The notes: a model not told the origin generated them from the sequence alone. Positions 1-11,851 are shown, counted from the first letter of the stretch. The stretch is 64,000 nt of DNA from Trichobilharzia szidati (GCA_944472155.2 OX235279.1:51681564-51745563), one strand, 5' to 3'. A program made the numbers and translations.

Positions 1-119
1 CAATAAAGTAAAATATAAATTATCCGTCATGTGCTTAATACAAAATTTGACGTTTACAATACTTAAATGTTGGTTATTGAGGAAATGCTTGTATTTCCTT
101 TTTACCCTTGCTTTGTGAT

Positions 120-305
120 CCTACTGTGAAACATAGGGCTATGAGCTTTGGAATCTCAGTAGCACTGGTGTTGCTTATATGCGACGAGGCTATTTCACTC
201 TTCTTCGGGATTTATCATCTGTTGGTAAACTAGGCGGTTGAGAATCGAACCAGGGACCACAGGTGTGGTTGGCGAGCATTTCAATACTGAACCATTGACG
301 CACGT
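120..305 (-). repeat. tRNA-Gly-like SINE (family G), degenerate
   Basis: On the minus strand this reads as a tRNA-like head (bases about 230-305, with a B-box-like GGTTCGATTCTC) followed by a body and a tail ending near 'cctatgtttcac'. The same order occurs at about 8160, 37970 and 56810. The best-preserved heads resemble a tRNA-Gly gene (GTGGTAGAATGCTTGCC then GGTTCGATTCC). This copy is diverged. Confidence 0.6.
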
Positions 306-544
306 TTACAGAATAGTCTGATTGCTTGTATGTCTACATACATGTTGCACTGTGTAGATTTCGGATAACAGTTAACAAGTACATCGTAAGTAAAATCCTC
401 TTCCACATGATAGAATATTAATGAATGCAATCATAAGTAAACTCATTTTGCAGACCAATATATTTCCAGAAATTATCTCTGTTTGCTTATCTGTCTACAT
501 TCCTCTACTGCTGTTTGAATAGAAATTAATAAGCATGATTTTCA

Positions 545-960
545 CTTCTTTGAAATCAGTGAAAAAATCAGCTGCACTCAGTATAAGGAGCATAATTCGA
601 ATTTTCAACACTAATGTGAAGTCCGTCAATTCTTCTACATGGTTCAAAGACTTGGCGAAGGCGTCACCGAAGGCATTCCCAACAGACTGCCACAGGCTTT
701 TATCAGCAGATGTCTATTTCTCTGTTTCAATAATGAAGATAAGATGGCTAGTCGACCAGAAAGGATAGACGAAAGGGAACTTTGGCAGTCAGTGAACGCA
801 ATACCAACCAATCGCTCTGCAAATATGAAGAGGAATGCATTGGAAATACGCAGAGAAGACCATCGAGGAAGATAAGTGAAGGGGAAACGGAAGATTTTGT
901 GTGGTTGTGAAGCCATTTGAAAACGATGTCACAGCATTGGCTGTTATAGAGATGTGCTGC
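545..960 (+). repeat. RTE-type LINE 3' fragment
   Basis: Translation of 575-640 gives IRIFNTNVKSV, the conserved stretch just after the RT palm/thumb in RTE-clade LINEs (normally followed by LLYGAETW, here decayed). Downstream bases correspond to the C-terminal RTE region with several frame breaks. It is a non-functional, 5'-truncated copy; related pieces lie at 14.6, 15.9, 27.1, 31.3, 48.6 and 53.8 kb. Confidence 0.6.
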
Positions 961-1214
961 TGAAGCCTTGTTTTTCACATGAGACTCAAGAAAATATAAA
1001 GAGAGTAGATCCTCGTATAAGCATATTACACTTTTAGGTACATGCATATGTAAAGCGTAAATAAATAGATTTCGAAGCCTTTAAACAATGCAGTATTTGT
1101 TTCTGTTTTATTTTTCATTTCCTCTTGTAAGCATAACACAAAAACTGCTTGACTTTGAGAACTATCTGAAGTAGTATACTTCCTTTCTTGTAGTAAAGTA
1201 AACCCTATTGCTGA

Positions 1215-1335
1215 AATCCTAAACACATTTGTTTTCTAAGAGAAAAGTGTCTCTTCACTGAATCAAGTGTTTCATTGTTCCCATATATTTTTATGGGAAT
1301 TTTCCATGACTCTTAAAAATTATTTTTATACGCAT
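1215..1335 (+). repeat. PLE (family B) 3'-terminal fragment
   Basis: The stretch 'gtctcttcactgaatc' followed by 'atgggaattttccatga' matches the terminal sequence at about 12140-12240 (reverse), 37890-37935, 46060-46130 (reverse) and, more weakly, 5330-5395. Only the last about 100 bp of the element are present. Confidence 0.45.
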
Positions 1336-4030
1336 ATATGTTAATTTTCTTCGCCTCACACACTATAAGTTATAGTTCTAAAAATATAGGATACTTTAAC
1401 ATTATTGGAATATCAATAGGCATATATGTGTACATATAAGACTGATAGATTTAGGAAATAATCTATAGCCGAGTATGAATTTAAGGTCTATAAATTTCAT
1501 TTATTTTGAGTTCATGATATTGTTGACCTTTCTACAATTTTTTCCAGCTGCAGAAGACTGTATCGATAAAATAAAACTGCATGACAAACAGTAGATAGGA
1601 CTATAGTAATCTGTAATTATCTACATTATTCATAAGGCGAATCACCATAAATTTTTCGAGATAAATTATTGTATATTAGAGTTTGCAATTATAACTTAAA
1701 AGTAGTCAGCTGATGAGCGAATGAAAACCCAGCAGAAAAATTCAGTGTTAAAGTGTAGTCAGGTTTTACTGCAACTAACTGCAACAGTTTCATCCCTCAA
1801 ATCGACTACCAGTGTCATAAAAACGCAAACTCAAATGAAAATCTGTAAACTGTGCATGTCTTTGTATCTTACTGCTCTAAAGCTCCTATTTCTGAATCTC
1901 ATAAAATACAAAAATAAAGCTCCAAAAGTTGTAGAATTGGAAAGTCTCGTCTCAGTAATTTGAAAAATGTTGACATATTTAATACTTCTTCTGCAAACGA
2001 CTAAAATTAGAAACAGTTGAGGGTGAAACATGACTTTTGCTTGTCTGATTGCTAATATAAAGCAGACTGTTTCAACAGACATAATAGTCATTCAGCTGAT
2101 GAAAAAAACTAGAAAATTGCCTTTCAGCTACAAAGTAACTCTCCTCATAACACTGTAGAATATGCTAAGTTCTTCATTGTTTTCATTGTAGCACTATTTT
2201 GAGTGCTCTTGCTTTTCATTTCAATAAATTAATCAAAACAAATGTATCTCTCCACTTGCAAGTATTCTACTGTATGCATTTTTTTCTGATGTATGCTTCA
2301 TAAATATTACACCACCAAAAATAAACAGCACAACATGGAGTAATCAGAAAAATATGATTATGAGTGAACAGCGGTTTTCAACAAATTCCTCCTCAGGCTC
2401 TACACTCATAAATCCATGAATCCATAATATTACAAGAAGTTATTAAAGATGTGTGAAAACTATACCCGATACTGTATTGACGTGTAGGCATAACATGGAG
2501 TGAGAGTTCGTTATTCGATACTGTCAAATGAAAGTATATAGCATGTACAGTCATTCAGAACCTAAGACAAAGTGTGAATACACAAATGTGAGATACACTA
2601 TTTATTTATAGTATTTATAGTCAACGAATATAATTTCCATTGGGGTGGGGTGTGGTGAGTAATATTTAATGGCGTGTGAGGAAAATGATTAGCACAAAAT
2701 GCATAAAAACAAATACTAAAAAATGGGGAACAGTGAATGTGAGTTGAAGCAGGGGCTGACAGATATCAAGTGTAGTGATGAAATAAATAGGTTAGATTGT
2801 CAATTGTAATAAAATACTAGAGACATGATAAGCTTGGTGTAGATTGCAGAAGGTTGACACATAATGAAGGCAATAATGGAGTAAAGTAGAGTATGTGAAA
2901 GGGAATAAGAAAGACACAGTATGGCATGAAAATATGGATGATAATGTCTCCGATTTCTCTATAGTTGGCTTTGATAAACAAAGATGATGAATGTTTGTTG
3001 TTTTTTGTACACATGTGTCTGGTTTTTTCTGAATAATGTCTACGGTTTCCGCTAAAGCTGAGAGAAGTAATTGTATGCCTTTAGGCAGACTGGTTTTAAC
3101 TAAGTGTACAAGCGTATATTAATTATCTATTCTTATTTTTATTCCATTACCACCAGAGGAGAGAAGAAGCACCATTTATTGATTTGGTAACACATTTTTC
3201 AAGCCAAACCGGAAGTTGTTTAAGACCGCGTAAAATTAAATTTCTCTGAGTTCGACCTATATAGTCGCCTCGCATGAGCAATTGAAATTTTTAAACATAT
3301 ATTGATGTGGCTGGCTATCTTTCGTAATTTATATTCGGTGCACTGTGTCAGTAACTGTCTGGTTGAGAAACTGAGGTGTGCTTCTCCGGCAGTAAAAGTT
3401 CTTTCAACTGATCTAATCAACCTGCGGCTTAATATATCACTGTCTATATCACTTTTGTTCTGAGTTGCTGTTAATATTTTTCGGCTTCGGTTAGTGTTTT
3501 TAAAATGTGTACAGGTGCCAGTTAATCAGTAACCCAGTAACTTCACATCAATACCGGTAAATGGAGTTAATAAGCTCTTGGTTGCCAACTTTCCTAATGT
3601 AAATAATGCCAATATTTACGTAAAAATAGGAAACTTAGAACACGTATTTGTTAGGTTCTGCTTATTTCTTCGTTCAAGCAAGTTTCAAATCATGTCGTAA
3701 TTTAAACTTCTTAAATATTTTCAGTTACTCGGTATACAATTCTGATAGAATCTATTCTAACAGGTCGACTGTTCGGGGTTAGCAGCGTGTTTTCGTGTCA
3801 GTAATTGTAAAGATATTTAACAGTTTAGATGATGAGAAATCCACTACTGAAAGTGATTACTTTCCTGCAGAAAAATACAAATTATCATTAAAATAAATTT
3901 ACTATTGAAAATAAACTCACTAAATGCATCCATTAGATTGTGTAACAAAATCAAACCATCAATCAATTATCTCAAAAGTATCAGTACATTATTATATTTC
4001 AGTATGCAAACTGTATGAGTGATTACATGA
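1336..4030. other. AT-rich stretch with no recognised gene
   Basis: About 2.7 kb with only short open frames and no domain, RNA gene or repeat family that I can match elsewhere in the window. It lies upstream of the GPCR and could hold its promoter or 5' UTR exons, but nothing in the sequence shows this. Confidence 0.4.
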
Positions 4031-4310
4031 ATGGATTTAAGGGAAATTAAAAGCTTCCGAATTAGGAATTCATATAAAAATCTTTTGTGTGGATCTTTAT
4101 AGTTGCCAAATGAAGAAGGTTACGAAACTCATTATATGTGTAGACAAAGTAATCTACAAAGTGAAGAACAACCTGCCAAAGAAAATACGTTTCCGTCTTT
4201 TTTGCATTACAGAAGCCCTAGCCATTCAGTTAGAAGAACCAGAACTATGCATACAAAAGAAAACTACTCAGCCACTTCTACTATCATGGTAACAACTGTG
4301 TTGATTTGAC
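4031..4310 (+). pseudogene. PLE GIY-YIG endonuclease, C-terminal fragment
   Basis: The reading frame at 4089-4292 ends in RLFCITEALAIQLEEPELC followed by IQKK, the conserved end of the endonuclease domain in these PLEs (compare the end of the next fragment and of the copy at 21353-21709). The catalytic GIY-YIG part is missing. It is followed within about 25 bp by another PLE endonuclease fragment in the same orientation, so two truncated copies lie in tandem. Confidence 0.65.
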
Positions 4311-4314
4311 TTAA

Positions 4315-5400
4315 ATGTGTTTATCCTTCAGTAGCCGTCCAATGTTCACCCAGCAACTCAAAGATGTCTTACCTAACCTTAGCTCTTCTTCATGCATATA
4401 CTATTTCAACTGTTCCTGTGGTTCAAGTTATATAGGGCGCACGATTAGGCAGGTTCGTCTACGGGTTCGAGAACATTTATCAGCTTGGTTCAGCAGGAGG
4501 GAAATTAAGTGCATAAAAGGCTCGATCCTGTCACACATGGTCGATACTGGATATCATATCGATGTCAACACAGCTTTCAGGGTTATATACCGAATTCCGA
4601 AGTCGTTATCACGTACAGTTCGCTTACGTCTTCTACACATAGCTGAAGCTGTTGCAATAAGATCGACTAAACCGGAACTTTGTATCCAAAAAGAACACGT
4701 CCAGACGCTGTTCCTACCGTGGCCAAACTTGGATTGATGATTCTTCTTCTCACCAAGAGTGCTCCTTCCCCTTAACCCTCTTGGCTTTTTTTTTCCTTTG
4801 CTTATTATTACAATTATTATTATTATTTTTATTATTAATATTATTATTATTCGTCATAATTTATGCCCTTCATACAAACATTCCCTCAATACTATCGAAT
4901 TTTCCATTTATACTATCCTGACTTATTATTAGTGATATTATCTCTTTTCTCAATATATGCCTCCACCTGTTTCATTTCACATATTCGTTATCTCATTATG
5001 AACCTCCCATTGCAGTCTTACTATCTCCTGTTTAACACAGACCACTTTGTACTAGCCACTCACCTGACACCTTTTATAACCTTGAACTGACTTGTCAATT
5101 TTCCTACCCCCACTCTACAAATCTATTATGACTAATCACCATTGTCTCCCGTTTTACAATATTTTGTAATCGAATTCAGCCTAGCACGTTTGTCACACAA
5201 ATACGACTATTTATTTTGACACCCCATAACTAATCTGTTATTCTACGTTAAAAATGTATCTGCCGCATAACTGGCCTTTATTGTAACGACAACAAATATT
5301 ATATTTTATAATTGTAAGAACCTGAAGAGAAATTATTGAAAAGAATCTTCTTCTTTCAGATTGACTTTTAATTCATAATATGGGAATTTTCCACACTATC
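4315..5400 (+). pseudogene. PLE family B: GIY-YIG endonuclease plus 3' UTR
   Basis: The 140-residue frame at 4315-4737 covers the PLE endonuclease domain: a Cys-rich YYFNCSCGSSYIGRT (GIY-YIG core), a basic helix with R and H residues, then LLHIAEAVAIRSTKPELC. In PLEs this domain nicks the target to prime reverse transcription. The RT half is absent, so this is a 5'-truncated copy. From 4738 the sequence is pyrimidine- and TTA-rich, as in the UTR at 37.5-37.9 kb, and ends near 5340-5400 with a degenerate form of the family-B terminus. It cannot move on its own. Confidence 0.8.
4798..4858. repeat. (TTA)n microsatellite
   Basis: Imperfect ATT/TTA run in the PLE 3' UTR; a similar run occurs at about 37528-37545 in the other family-B UTR, so it belongs to the element. 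Confidence 0.8.
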
Positions 5401-5589
5401 AAATCTTAACTTTTACTTTTTCCTTGTTTTTGAAACTACTTAAAACTCATCTATTGAATTAAAATTCCTACGGAATTCCGTATTTCGTTTTGTTCCCATG
5501 TTCACCCTGATCACAACTCTTTCATCAAACTCTCCATGTTATTACGTAACTCCTCTTTAACAATTGTCTGTGACAGCTCATCGCTTTTG

Positions 5590-5975
5590 TTTTTTTATTC
5601 CTTTACAATCCCAGTGGAACATAGAGATTCAAGCTAGAGGCTTGAATTTTTTTATTTTTTACTTTGGTTATAGCTTGAAACCACACAGTATTTTTGGTAC
5701 AAGTATGGAATTTTCAGCATGTGATATCGGTAGCCCAAATTTTGCGGGCCGACCATAGATATCAGTGTGCGTCGGCAGGGGATCGAACTTCGGACCATGT
5801 GCATGGTTGGCGAGAGTACTAACCGCTGTGCCCCCGACGCACTGTAGCGGTGGTGATTATTTTTACAGGATGGGGTTGCTAGCCCCATGCCCAACGTTTA
5901 CTCTTTACCAGCTTTATCTCTGGCGTAGCGAGGTAAAGGAGTGCATCGGCAGGGGGTCGAACCCCGAACCATGTG
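5590..5975 (-). repeat. tRNA-Gly-like SINE (family G), split by a family T SINE
   Basis: The tail is at 5590-5640 (reverse of 'ttccactgggattgtaaagg' preceded by 'ctctagcttgaat') and the body and head at 5846-5975 (B-box-like GGTTCGACCCC). The gap is filled by a second tRNA-like SINE. Order of events: family G inserted first, family T later. Confidence 0.7.
5645..5850 (-). repeat. tRNA-derived SINE (family T)
   Basis: The minus strand starts with a GTGCGTCGGGGGCACAGCGG head, has a B-box-like AGTTCGATCCCC, then 'gatatctatggtcggc', 'gggctaccgatatcacatgc' and a tail near 'caagctataaccaaagt'. Related copies are at 16826, 27975 and 41535 on the + strand. Pol III-type promoter boxes are inferred from the tRNA-like head. 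Confidence 0.75.
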
Positions 5976-6159
5976 CTTTTGTTACTACCCTCATATATCA
6001 ACATTCAATTCCTCTGAATACTCTTTGTTTTAAGTAACGCCACCAAAAATTTACTAATTCTCACCTGTTTACTTAAAATAAGCATAACCAATTGTATTTT
6101 TGTTTGATAAACTTAGTTTACACATATATACAAAATAACCCATACATATTTACTATTGT

Positions 6160-6250
6160 ACAGGTAAGAAGATGAATTCACCGTAAAGAGACTCTTCGCT
6201 GAACTACCAGTCCTCTCTGTATTGATGTTCGAATGGGGATTAGTCATGAT
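6160..6250 (+). repeat. PLE (family B) 3'-terminal fragment
   Basis: Contains 'aaagagactcttcgctgaac', the hairpin-plus-GCTG motif that marks family-B ends at 12.2, 12.5, 37.9 and 46.1 kb. The rest of the element is not visible upstream. Confidence 0.5.
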
Positions 6251-6866
6251 CTAAAATAGAAGGAGGTGATAAATTCTGATAGAAGAAAGAGTAGTCTAAT
6301 TCAAAACCTTTTAAATGAGATTCAGTCCTGTTTTCTCAATCGTAATGTGATTGAAAGTTTTTCTCATGCTAGTAGCCTTACTGTGTAGCGTCTTAGGAAT
6401 AGCAATTTTCTAGAAAGGAGAATGAAGGCTGTCGATTTGTTAGTCGAACTAAAGCAATTTCCTCAGAATTAATAATTATACGCCTTGAAAAGTTAGTGTG
6501 TGTTATTTTTAGGAACGAGAGTCTACACTTCGTAAACTAGGTATAATGAAGGCTGACCAATAGTAGATTTTAAAAGAATTAACCAATGAAATTGCTCGAT
6601 TTTATCATTTTAAAGTGATTTCAGCCATTAAAGACTCAGTGGACAACTTTAAACAATTAATAAAAATTTATTATGGGAATAATTTTTGTTTTTTCAACGC
6701 TGTTGATGTAGTTTCATCTGGGTCATTCATCATGGATAGTGTTAATTCATTTAATTTGCCCATACATTATTTTTACGGCTAAAGCACAAATTCTAGTCAA
6801 CAATTGAACACTAATTATAAGGTGTTTATTAAGATTAACAATAGCATTACATATACCATAACTTCA
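6251..6866. promoter_or_regulatory. Region directly upstream of the GPCR coding exon
   Basis: No repeat or domain recognised. The last 63 bases are open in the GPCR frame and would encode NTNYKVFIKINNSITYTITS, which has an N-glycosylation sequon (NNS), as expected of a GPCR extracellular tail. There is no in-frame ATG before 6867; the first upstream in-frame stop is at 6780-6782, and an AG at 6795-6796 could serve as a splice acceptor. An upstream exon may therefore join here. Confidence 0.35.
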
Positions 6867-7844
6867 ATGAACGAATGTTCGATTTTTCTCAGTATTTTTG
6901 TATTTATTGTGTACATTATAACAATGTTATGCTCGTTGTTTGGCAATACAGTAGCAATCTACATATTTTTACGCAAGCGTAAAAGTTCGGGCAATCATTG
7001 TCATCCAACCATACGGCGACTGACCGGCACTGAAAGAAATATTACTTCGCATCATGAAGAGCATCTGCAAAATCAGACACAATCAGATCCTGAAAATCAC
7101 AACTTTCCTGATGTATTTGTCTCTTCAAATAACCGTGATTATAACAGTTCAATGAAAAAGCATCTTGATAATTCAGTTGAAAAGGCACAGAAACGCTTAC
7201 GTTTTACCATACGTAGCACATATCAGAAGCGTACATTTAATGTGAATCCATCATTTGATTATTATTTGGCGAGTTTAGCAATATCTGACTTTTTTATGGG
7301 TGTTTTCTGCATTCCATTCACATTCACACAAATTTACTTACATTACTGGCCTTTCCCTGATTTGATGTGTCCAATAGTTGTCTACGTACAATTAGTTATG
7401 GTTACAGCATCATCTTTGACAAACACAGCTATCAGTGTAAACCGTTTATTTGGTATTGTTGGTTCACTTAATACTGATCACTGGCATAGTAGACATCAAC
7501 AATCATTCACAATTGGTATCATAATATGTATATGGACTATTGCCTTCACTGGCAGTACTGTACAGTTATTCGCCACGAGAACGGATATACAACAGCAAAA
7601 TCAAACTCATTCTGAACAAGAAGTAGAATATCCAGTTGATATTAAGCTATGCCAAGAGTCGTGGGATGGTGATGAGTACAAACGCTCCATTTACACAATT
7701 GTACTATTCTTAGTAATATATGTTATACCACTTGGAATACAAATCTCAACTTATGGATATATAGCTTTTAGACTATGGAATCGCATAACACCTGGTGAAC
7801 AAATTAAATGTGTAGAGGATGTAAGACTTAAAGAGAAAAAGCGT
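6867..7844 (+). CDS. Peptide-type class A GPCR, coding exon 1 (TM1-TM5)
   Basis: This exon encodes residues 1-326 of a rhodopsin-class receptor, probably for a neuropeptide and acting at the plasma membrane. TM1 spans about 5-35 with N27 as the TM1 landmark. TM2 begins near 130 with LAISD at 137-141. ECL1 W161 and the TM3 cysteine C168 are present, and the partner cysteine is C262 in ECL2. The TM3 end reads NRL (192-194) where DRY is usual. TM4 has W223 and TM5 has P288. The loop between TM1 and TM2 is about 90 residues instead of the usual handful, rich in N, S, H and K. The exon ends in KEKKR at AAGCGT|GTAAGT, phase 0. ATG 6867 leaves only three residues before TM1, so translation may start in an unseen upstream exon. 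TM6-TM7 follow 15.5 kb downstream. Family level (NPY/NPF or tachykinin-like) is inferred; the ligand is unknown. Confidence 0.9.
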
Positions 7845-8164
7845 GTAAGTTTGCTTTGTTGGTTGACTGCAGTCATCAGTATTAAATAATTAGTTAAGAA
7901 TTTTTTGATTAATCAAATATCAAATCATCAGTATTTTTATACATCCTACGGTTAACGATATTTTTTTGCAGCCCAAGGAATGAAATATATAAAGATCCTT
8001 ACACTGGTTAACTAAAACGCCTTTAAATACTTCCAAACACTACCATTATGGTGTTTTTGATATGCAACTTCAAGTAATTCACACATAAGATATGAATATT
8101 ATGTGTTTGTTTCCTGAAACCCATGATTTTCAGTAGCAGAAATACTTCCTTTTTTTCAGTAAAG

Positions 8165-8395
8165 CAGTGTGAACATAATGCGTCAGTGACGCTCGCCAGC
8201 CACACCACACGTGGTCCGGCGTTCGATCCCTGGCCGACGCACTCCCAAACCTCGCTTAACTGGTAATAAGCCTGGCAAAGAGGGAAGGTTGGGCGTGACA
8301 CTAGCAATCGCATTCAGTAAAAATAAAACCACTGCTACCGAGAATTCAAAGCTCTAGCTTGAAGTCCTATATATTCCACTAAGAACCTATTGGAA
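8165..8395 (+). repeat. tRNA-Gly-like SINE (family G)
   Basis: The head starts 'gcgtcagtgacgctcgccag', the B-box-like part is GTTCGATCCCTGG, then come 'ggtaataagcctggcaaag', 'ttgggcgtgacactagcaat', 'accactgctac' and the tail 'cttgaagtcctat' plus 'ttccactaagaac'. One of the more complete copies in the window. Confidence 0.75.
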
Positions 8396-8399
8396 TAAA

Positions 8400-9340
8400 A
8401 AATGTGTACTTATTGATTTAGATAATGGTTTTACGGTTCAGAAAAAAGTCGATCAATCTGGCGTGTCAAATGAGACTAATAGATTAGCAAAAGAATAATT
8501 TTCGAAATTAAACAGGGAAGATATGGGCAAATTTGAATGACAGTTATTATTTGTTTTGAATTCAGTTGTGATTTTCCCGTTGACTGATGGCACTCTATAT
8601 TAAATAATTGACCCCTCAAACAAGTGATAATTACTTTTATTACGTATTTTAGGCATCAATAGATATTAGTAATAAGATGGAGAGGTTTCTAGTGATATTA
8701 GTATTGGCTTTATTCCAAACAGCGTGGAATTTACAGCTTGTAAAATAATACTGCATCTAATGTTGTCTTGATTTAACATAGTGAGGGGAAAATTATAACA
8801 GAACCTTTTTTGACGTTAATAGTAATATTGGAAATCGCGACAATAATATGTTAGTGATATGAAGAATAAAAACACCAGTTTATTTGGTGTTTCACGTTTA
8901 GTGGTATTATGCCTTGTCCTGTTTTTGTGATATTGTTCACACTTACTTGCTTTTCCCTATATTTCAGAAACTCTTTTCGCCTAGATCTTTGATTTGATTT
9001 ACAATCTTAATCAGATGTTAAACTGTAATGACTTGGTAATGTTTCGTACCCTGTGAGATCGTGAATCTACCTCAGTTAACATTTTATTATCATCAATGAG
9101 TTATACACCTCCATGTTTTTTCCAATATACCTGTTTCAAACCCATAAAGTTCTTGACAACTTTAAGGAATGCAATCGATAGTGAAAGGAATAAAAGTACA
9201 AATGAAGTAGACTACTAAAATGTATGTTTTGCCTTGACTAGCAAAGTGAACAGTTTTATCCCTCATAAATTTAAAATTAATTTAAGCAAAGCATAGATAC
9301 CAGAAAACAATGAGTTGTGGAAGTCACCTATCTACCTTAC
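8400..9340. other. No gene; a possible CR1 3'-end scrap at about 8690-8770
   Basis: Mostly AT-rich and unassigned. 'ggctttattccaaacagcgt' with 'actgcatctaatgtt' resembles the 3' end of the CR1-type LINE found at 46.38 kb and 9.91 kb (minus orientation). Confidence 0.35.
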
Positions 9341-9349
9341 AATAACTAG

Positions 9350-9470
9350 GCTTAATTTTGCTTCAACAGTTCGTCTACTAATTATTTATTGCTCGGGCTG
9401 TTGGGATCCACATTAAGAAGCCTAATCTATGTCTTCTAAACACCTGATAAGTTCAATGAAATTTTCAAGT
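9350..9470 (+). pseudogene. PLE endonuclease C-terminal scrap
   Basis: 'gctgttgggatccacatta' followed by 'agaagcctaatctatg' closely matches the end of the PLE endonuclease at 21605-21650. Frame-broken and under 120 bp. Confidence 0.6.
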
Positions 9471-9904
9471 TGAGGTATTTTATCAGTGAGGGTGTCTTCT
9501 CACTCGTTATTCTTCACATTTTGCCATCCTCTTCAACAATAATAAAGTTACTAACCTTTGGAGTTTATTATCTTTGACTCGGTTTCAACTCGTGATTATC
9601 AACATTTAGTCAGCTAATATGCCTTTTCGCCAACAAGAAACTGAAATCGCCACAAATTTTAATTAGAAATTCATCAGCAGTTAACATTTTGTGTAAGTTC
9701 ACTGTCACTGAACACAACTGAGAGTTAACAAGTTGACATGTAGTCGAATTCATATCTTTAAGAAATAAAATTTCAAAGTCTATTTGCTACTTATCAATCT
9801 GTCTAACATGCAATTCTTATGAAAATAGCTTCAGAATATTTAATTGCTCAAAATAATTTCTAAGTTCATCAACACGACTTTGGACTCTTACCTGACTCAT
9901 CTTT

Positions 9905-11340
9905 AATAATAATGGCTTTATCCCATATAGTACATTTGATACAGTGTGGAACTCTCAGCATGTAGTACAATATTGCATCTCGTTCTCACTTTATGTTACA
10001 AAGTAAGGATTAAATTAATTTACAGAAACATCGGCACTAATCACAGTGACAATAAATTATGAATGTTAAATTAAAATCATAAATTAATATAAATGAAGTC
10101 AGCGACAGGAAGAATAAAAATAGCCTTTCTGTTAATTGTTTCTCAGGGAGTTAGTAGTTATATGCCTAACACTTTCGTCATCCAATTAAGTACGTGCCAA
10201 ATAAGGTAACATTGAGTTTCTAGATTTAGTCGTCCGAACACAGTCCTGCCTGAACAGGTGAAGTGGGGGAGTTGTGAATTAAGGTGTTCAGTTTTCGACA
10301 AGATGATTTTTGCCAGTTTCTTGCAAAATTTCAGAAGTGCTAAACGAGCGACACCCCACTTGCTATACCAAAAGCTTCTGGTGTCCTTCACACTGAAAAC
10401 AAACTCTTTATAAAGTGAGCGTACAAAGATTACAGGGGAGTATTAACCGGAAATACGTAGAATACAAGAATTAACAAATCGTAAATATAGAGATTGTTTG
10501 ACACTAGATTTTATTTACTTTCTTACGTAGCAAGCTAGCTGAAATATCTTTCCAGAAATTAAATTAATGTGGGAAGACCAAGAAAGATCAGAAGAAAGAC
10601 ATAGTTCAGCGTGTTCAGCATCCGATGTAGTTTTAACTTAACTTCCCTCCATGATACAGGAATCATAGTCACAAACCAGTTCATGTAAATCATATTTGTG
10701 TCTAAAAGTGAAATTATCAATCTGACATTTGCAGGGGGTATAGCTTGATACCTTTTAACAAGTACCATATCTAACAAAAAGCTATTCATTTTGGAAAGGT
10801 CTGATCGGGAAGTAATTGGCGTGGAAATAATCACACTGAAACTTCCTTCATCAGAATGAGGCCAATCACGTATGATTAATCAACAGTACCTAAAGCAACA
10901 CCGGCTACAGTAAGCAAAACAGTGTGCTCCTTCCTATCAAGAAAACAAGAATGAAATCATTTGTCAACCCAGAACACCGTTTGTGTCACAGAAAGCTTGT
11001 TTTTCAGAACATGTCTAGGTAGATAATAAAAAGCAGATGTGCAGTCAAGGAACCGAACACTGAACAAACAAGAAATATTAAAATGTAGGCAACACTAACC
11101 AAAGTACTTTTACTATGCCTGTAAGAGAATTCCTTTGGGACATAAAAAGCTTTTAATGGAGATTTAAGACTAAGCAGGTGTAATTTTTGCATTATTTTCA
11201 AAAAGAGCGGGGTAATGCCAGCAGGTCTAAGTTTGACACACTATACACCAGATGTTTTCGGCACCTGGACAATATTAATGTCAGTAAAAGCATGGCATAA
11301 AATATTCTCACTTTTTCTGAGGATAATAGTGGGCGTCATC
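9905..11340 (-). pseudogene. CR1-type LINE reverse transcriptase, decayed copy
   Basis: Minus-strand frames align piecewise with the better-kept LINE at 46.3-47.8 kb: SRSDLSKMNSFL (about 10770-10810) matches QSDCSKLNGFL there; CKKLAKIILSKTEHLNSQLP (about 10260-10330) matches CEKWAKSILSNSHHPLHSQL. The 3' end at 9905-9990 has the family signature 'ggctttatcccatatagtac'. Many stops and frameshifts; non-functional. The right boundary is uncertain. Confidence 0.6.
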
Positions 11341-11576
11341 TGGAAATGGGGATTGTAAATGTTTGGATGACTGGAGATATTTGGGATTATTATTTGTATT
11401 AAAACCAGAAAAACGATCATTCTTTCATTTGTTACGTCAGAAGATATAACACCTGCTGGATGATATATATATATTTATATGCATGCTGTGCACACAACAT
11501 AACTCGTCTTATTTTCAAGAGACAGAAAATATGTGTGGATTTTGAATAACTGTTTGGAGGATTTCCTCATTAGCTA

Positions 11577-11851
11577 ACATCGGTTAGAGAACCATTAGAA
11601 AATCTGGGAGTACTGGACAACTGTTTCGTCCTAGTTTGAGACTCTTCATAAGCACGCACTCACACCACAGCGGGCTCGAACCCGGGACCTTCTAGTTACA
11701 AGGAGAGCTCGTAGACCATTAAGGCATTGGGACCCGATCCAACGGCCCATGAATTCTAACTTTTGCCAATTCATGACACAGTGCGGCTACTTAGCAGTAT
11801 CTTTGATAAGTAACTGTTCTCACCTTCGAACTGCTGTACCCTACTGGTCAC
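11577..11851 (-). repeat. SINE-H: tRNA-like SINE with hammerhead-like module
   Basis: On the minus strand the order is: a 5' part beginning near 'ccgtgaccagtagggta', then 'gaattggcaaaagttagaat', a tRNA-like head ending in GGTTCGAGCCC, the hammerhead-like module (about 11610-11656) and a tail ending 'ctctaaccgatg'. The module keeps stem II, GAAA and the GTC site, but the core reads ATGAAGA, where CTGANGA is required. Confidence 0.75.

Noticed and set aside
6804..6806. Start of the GPCR frame at 6804
   Set aside because: The codon there is TTG, an unlikely nuclear initiation codon. The first ATG is at 6867.
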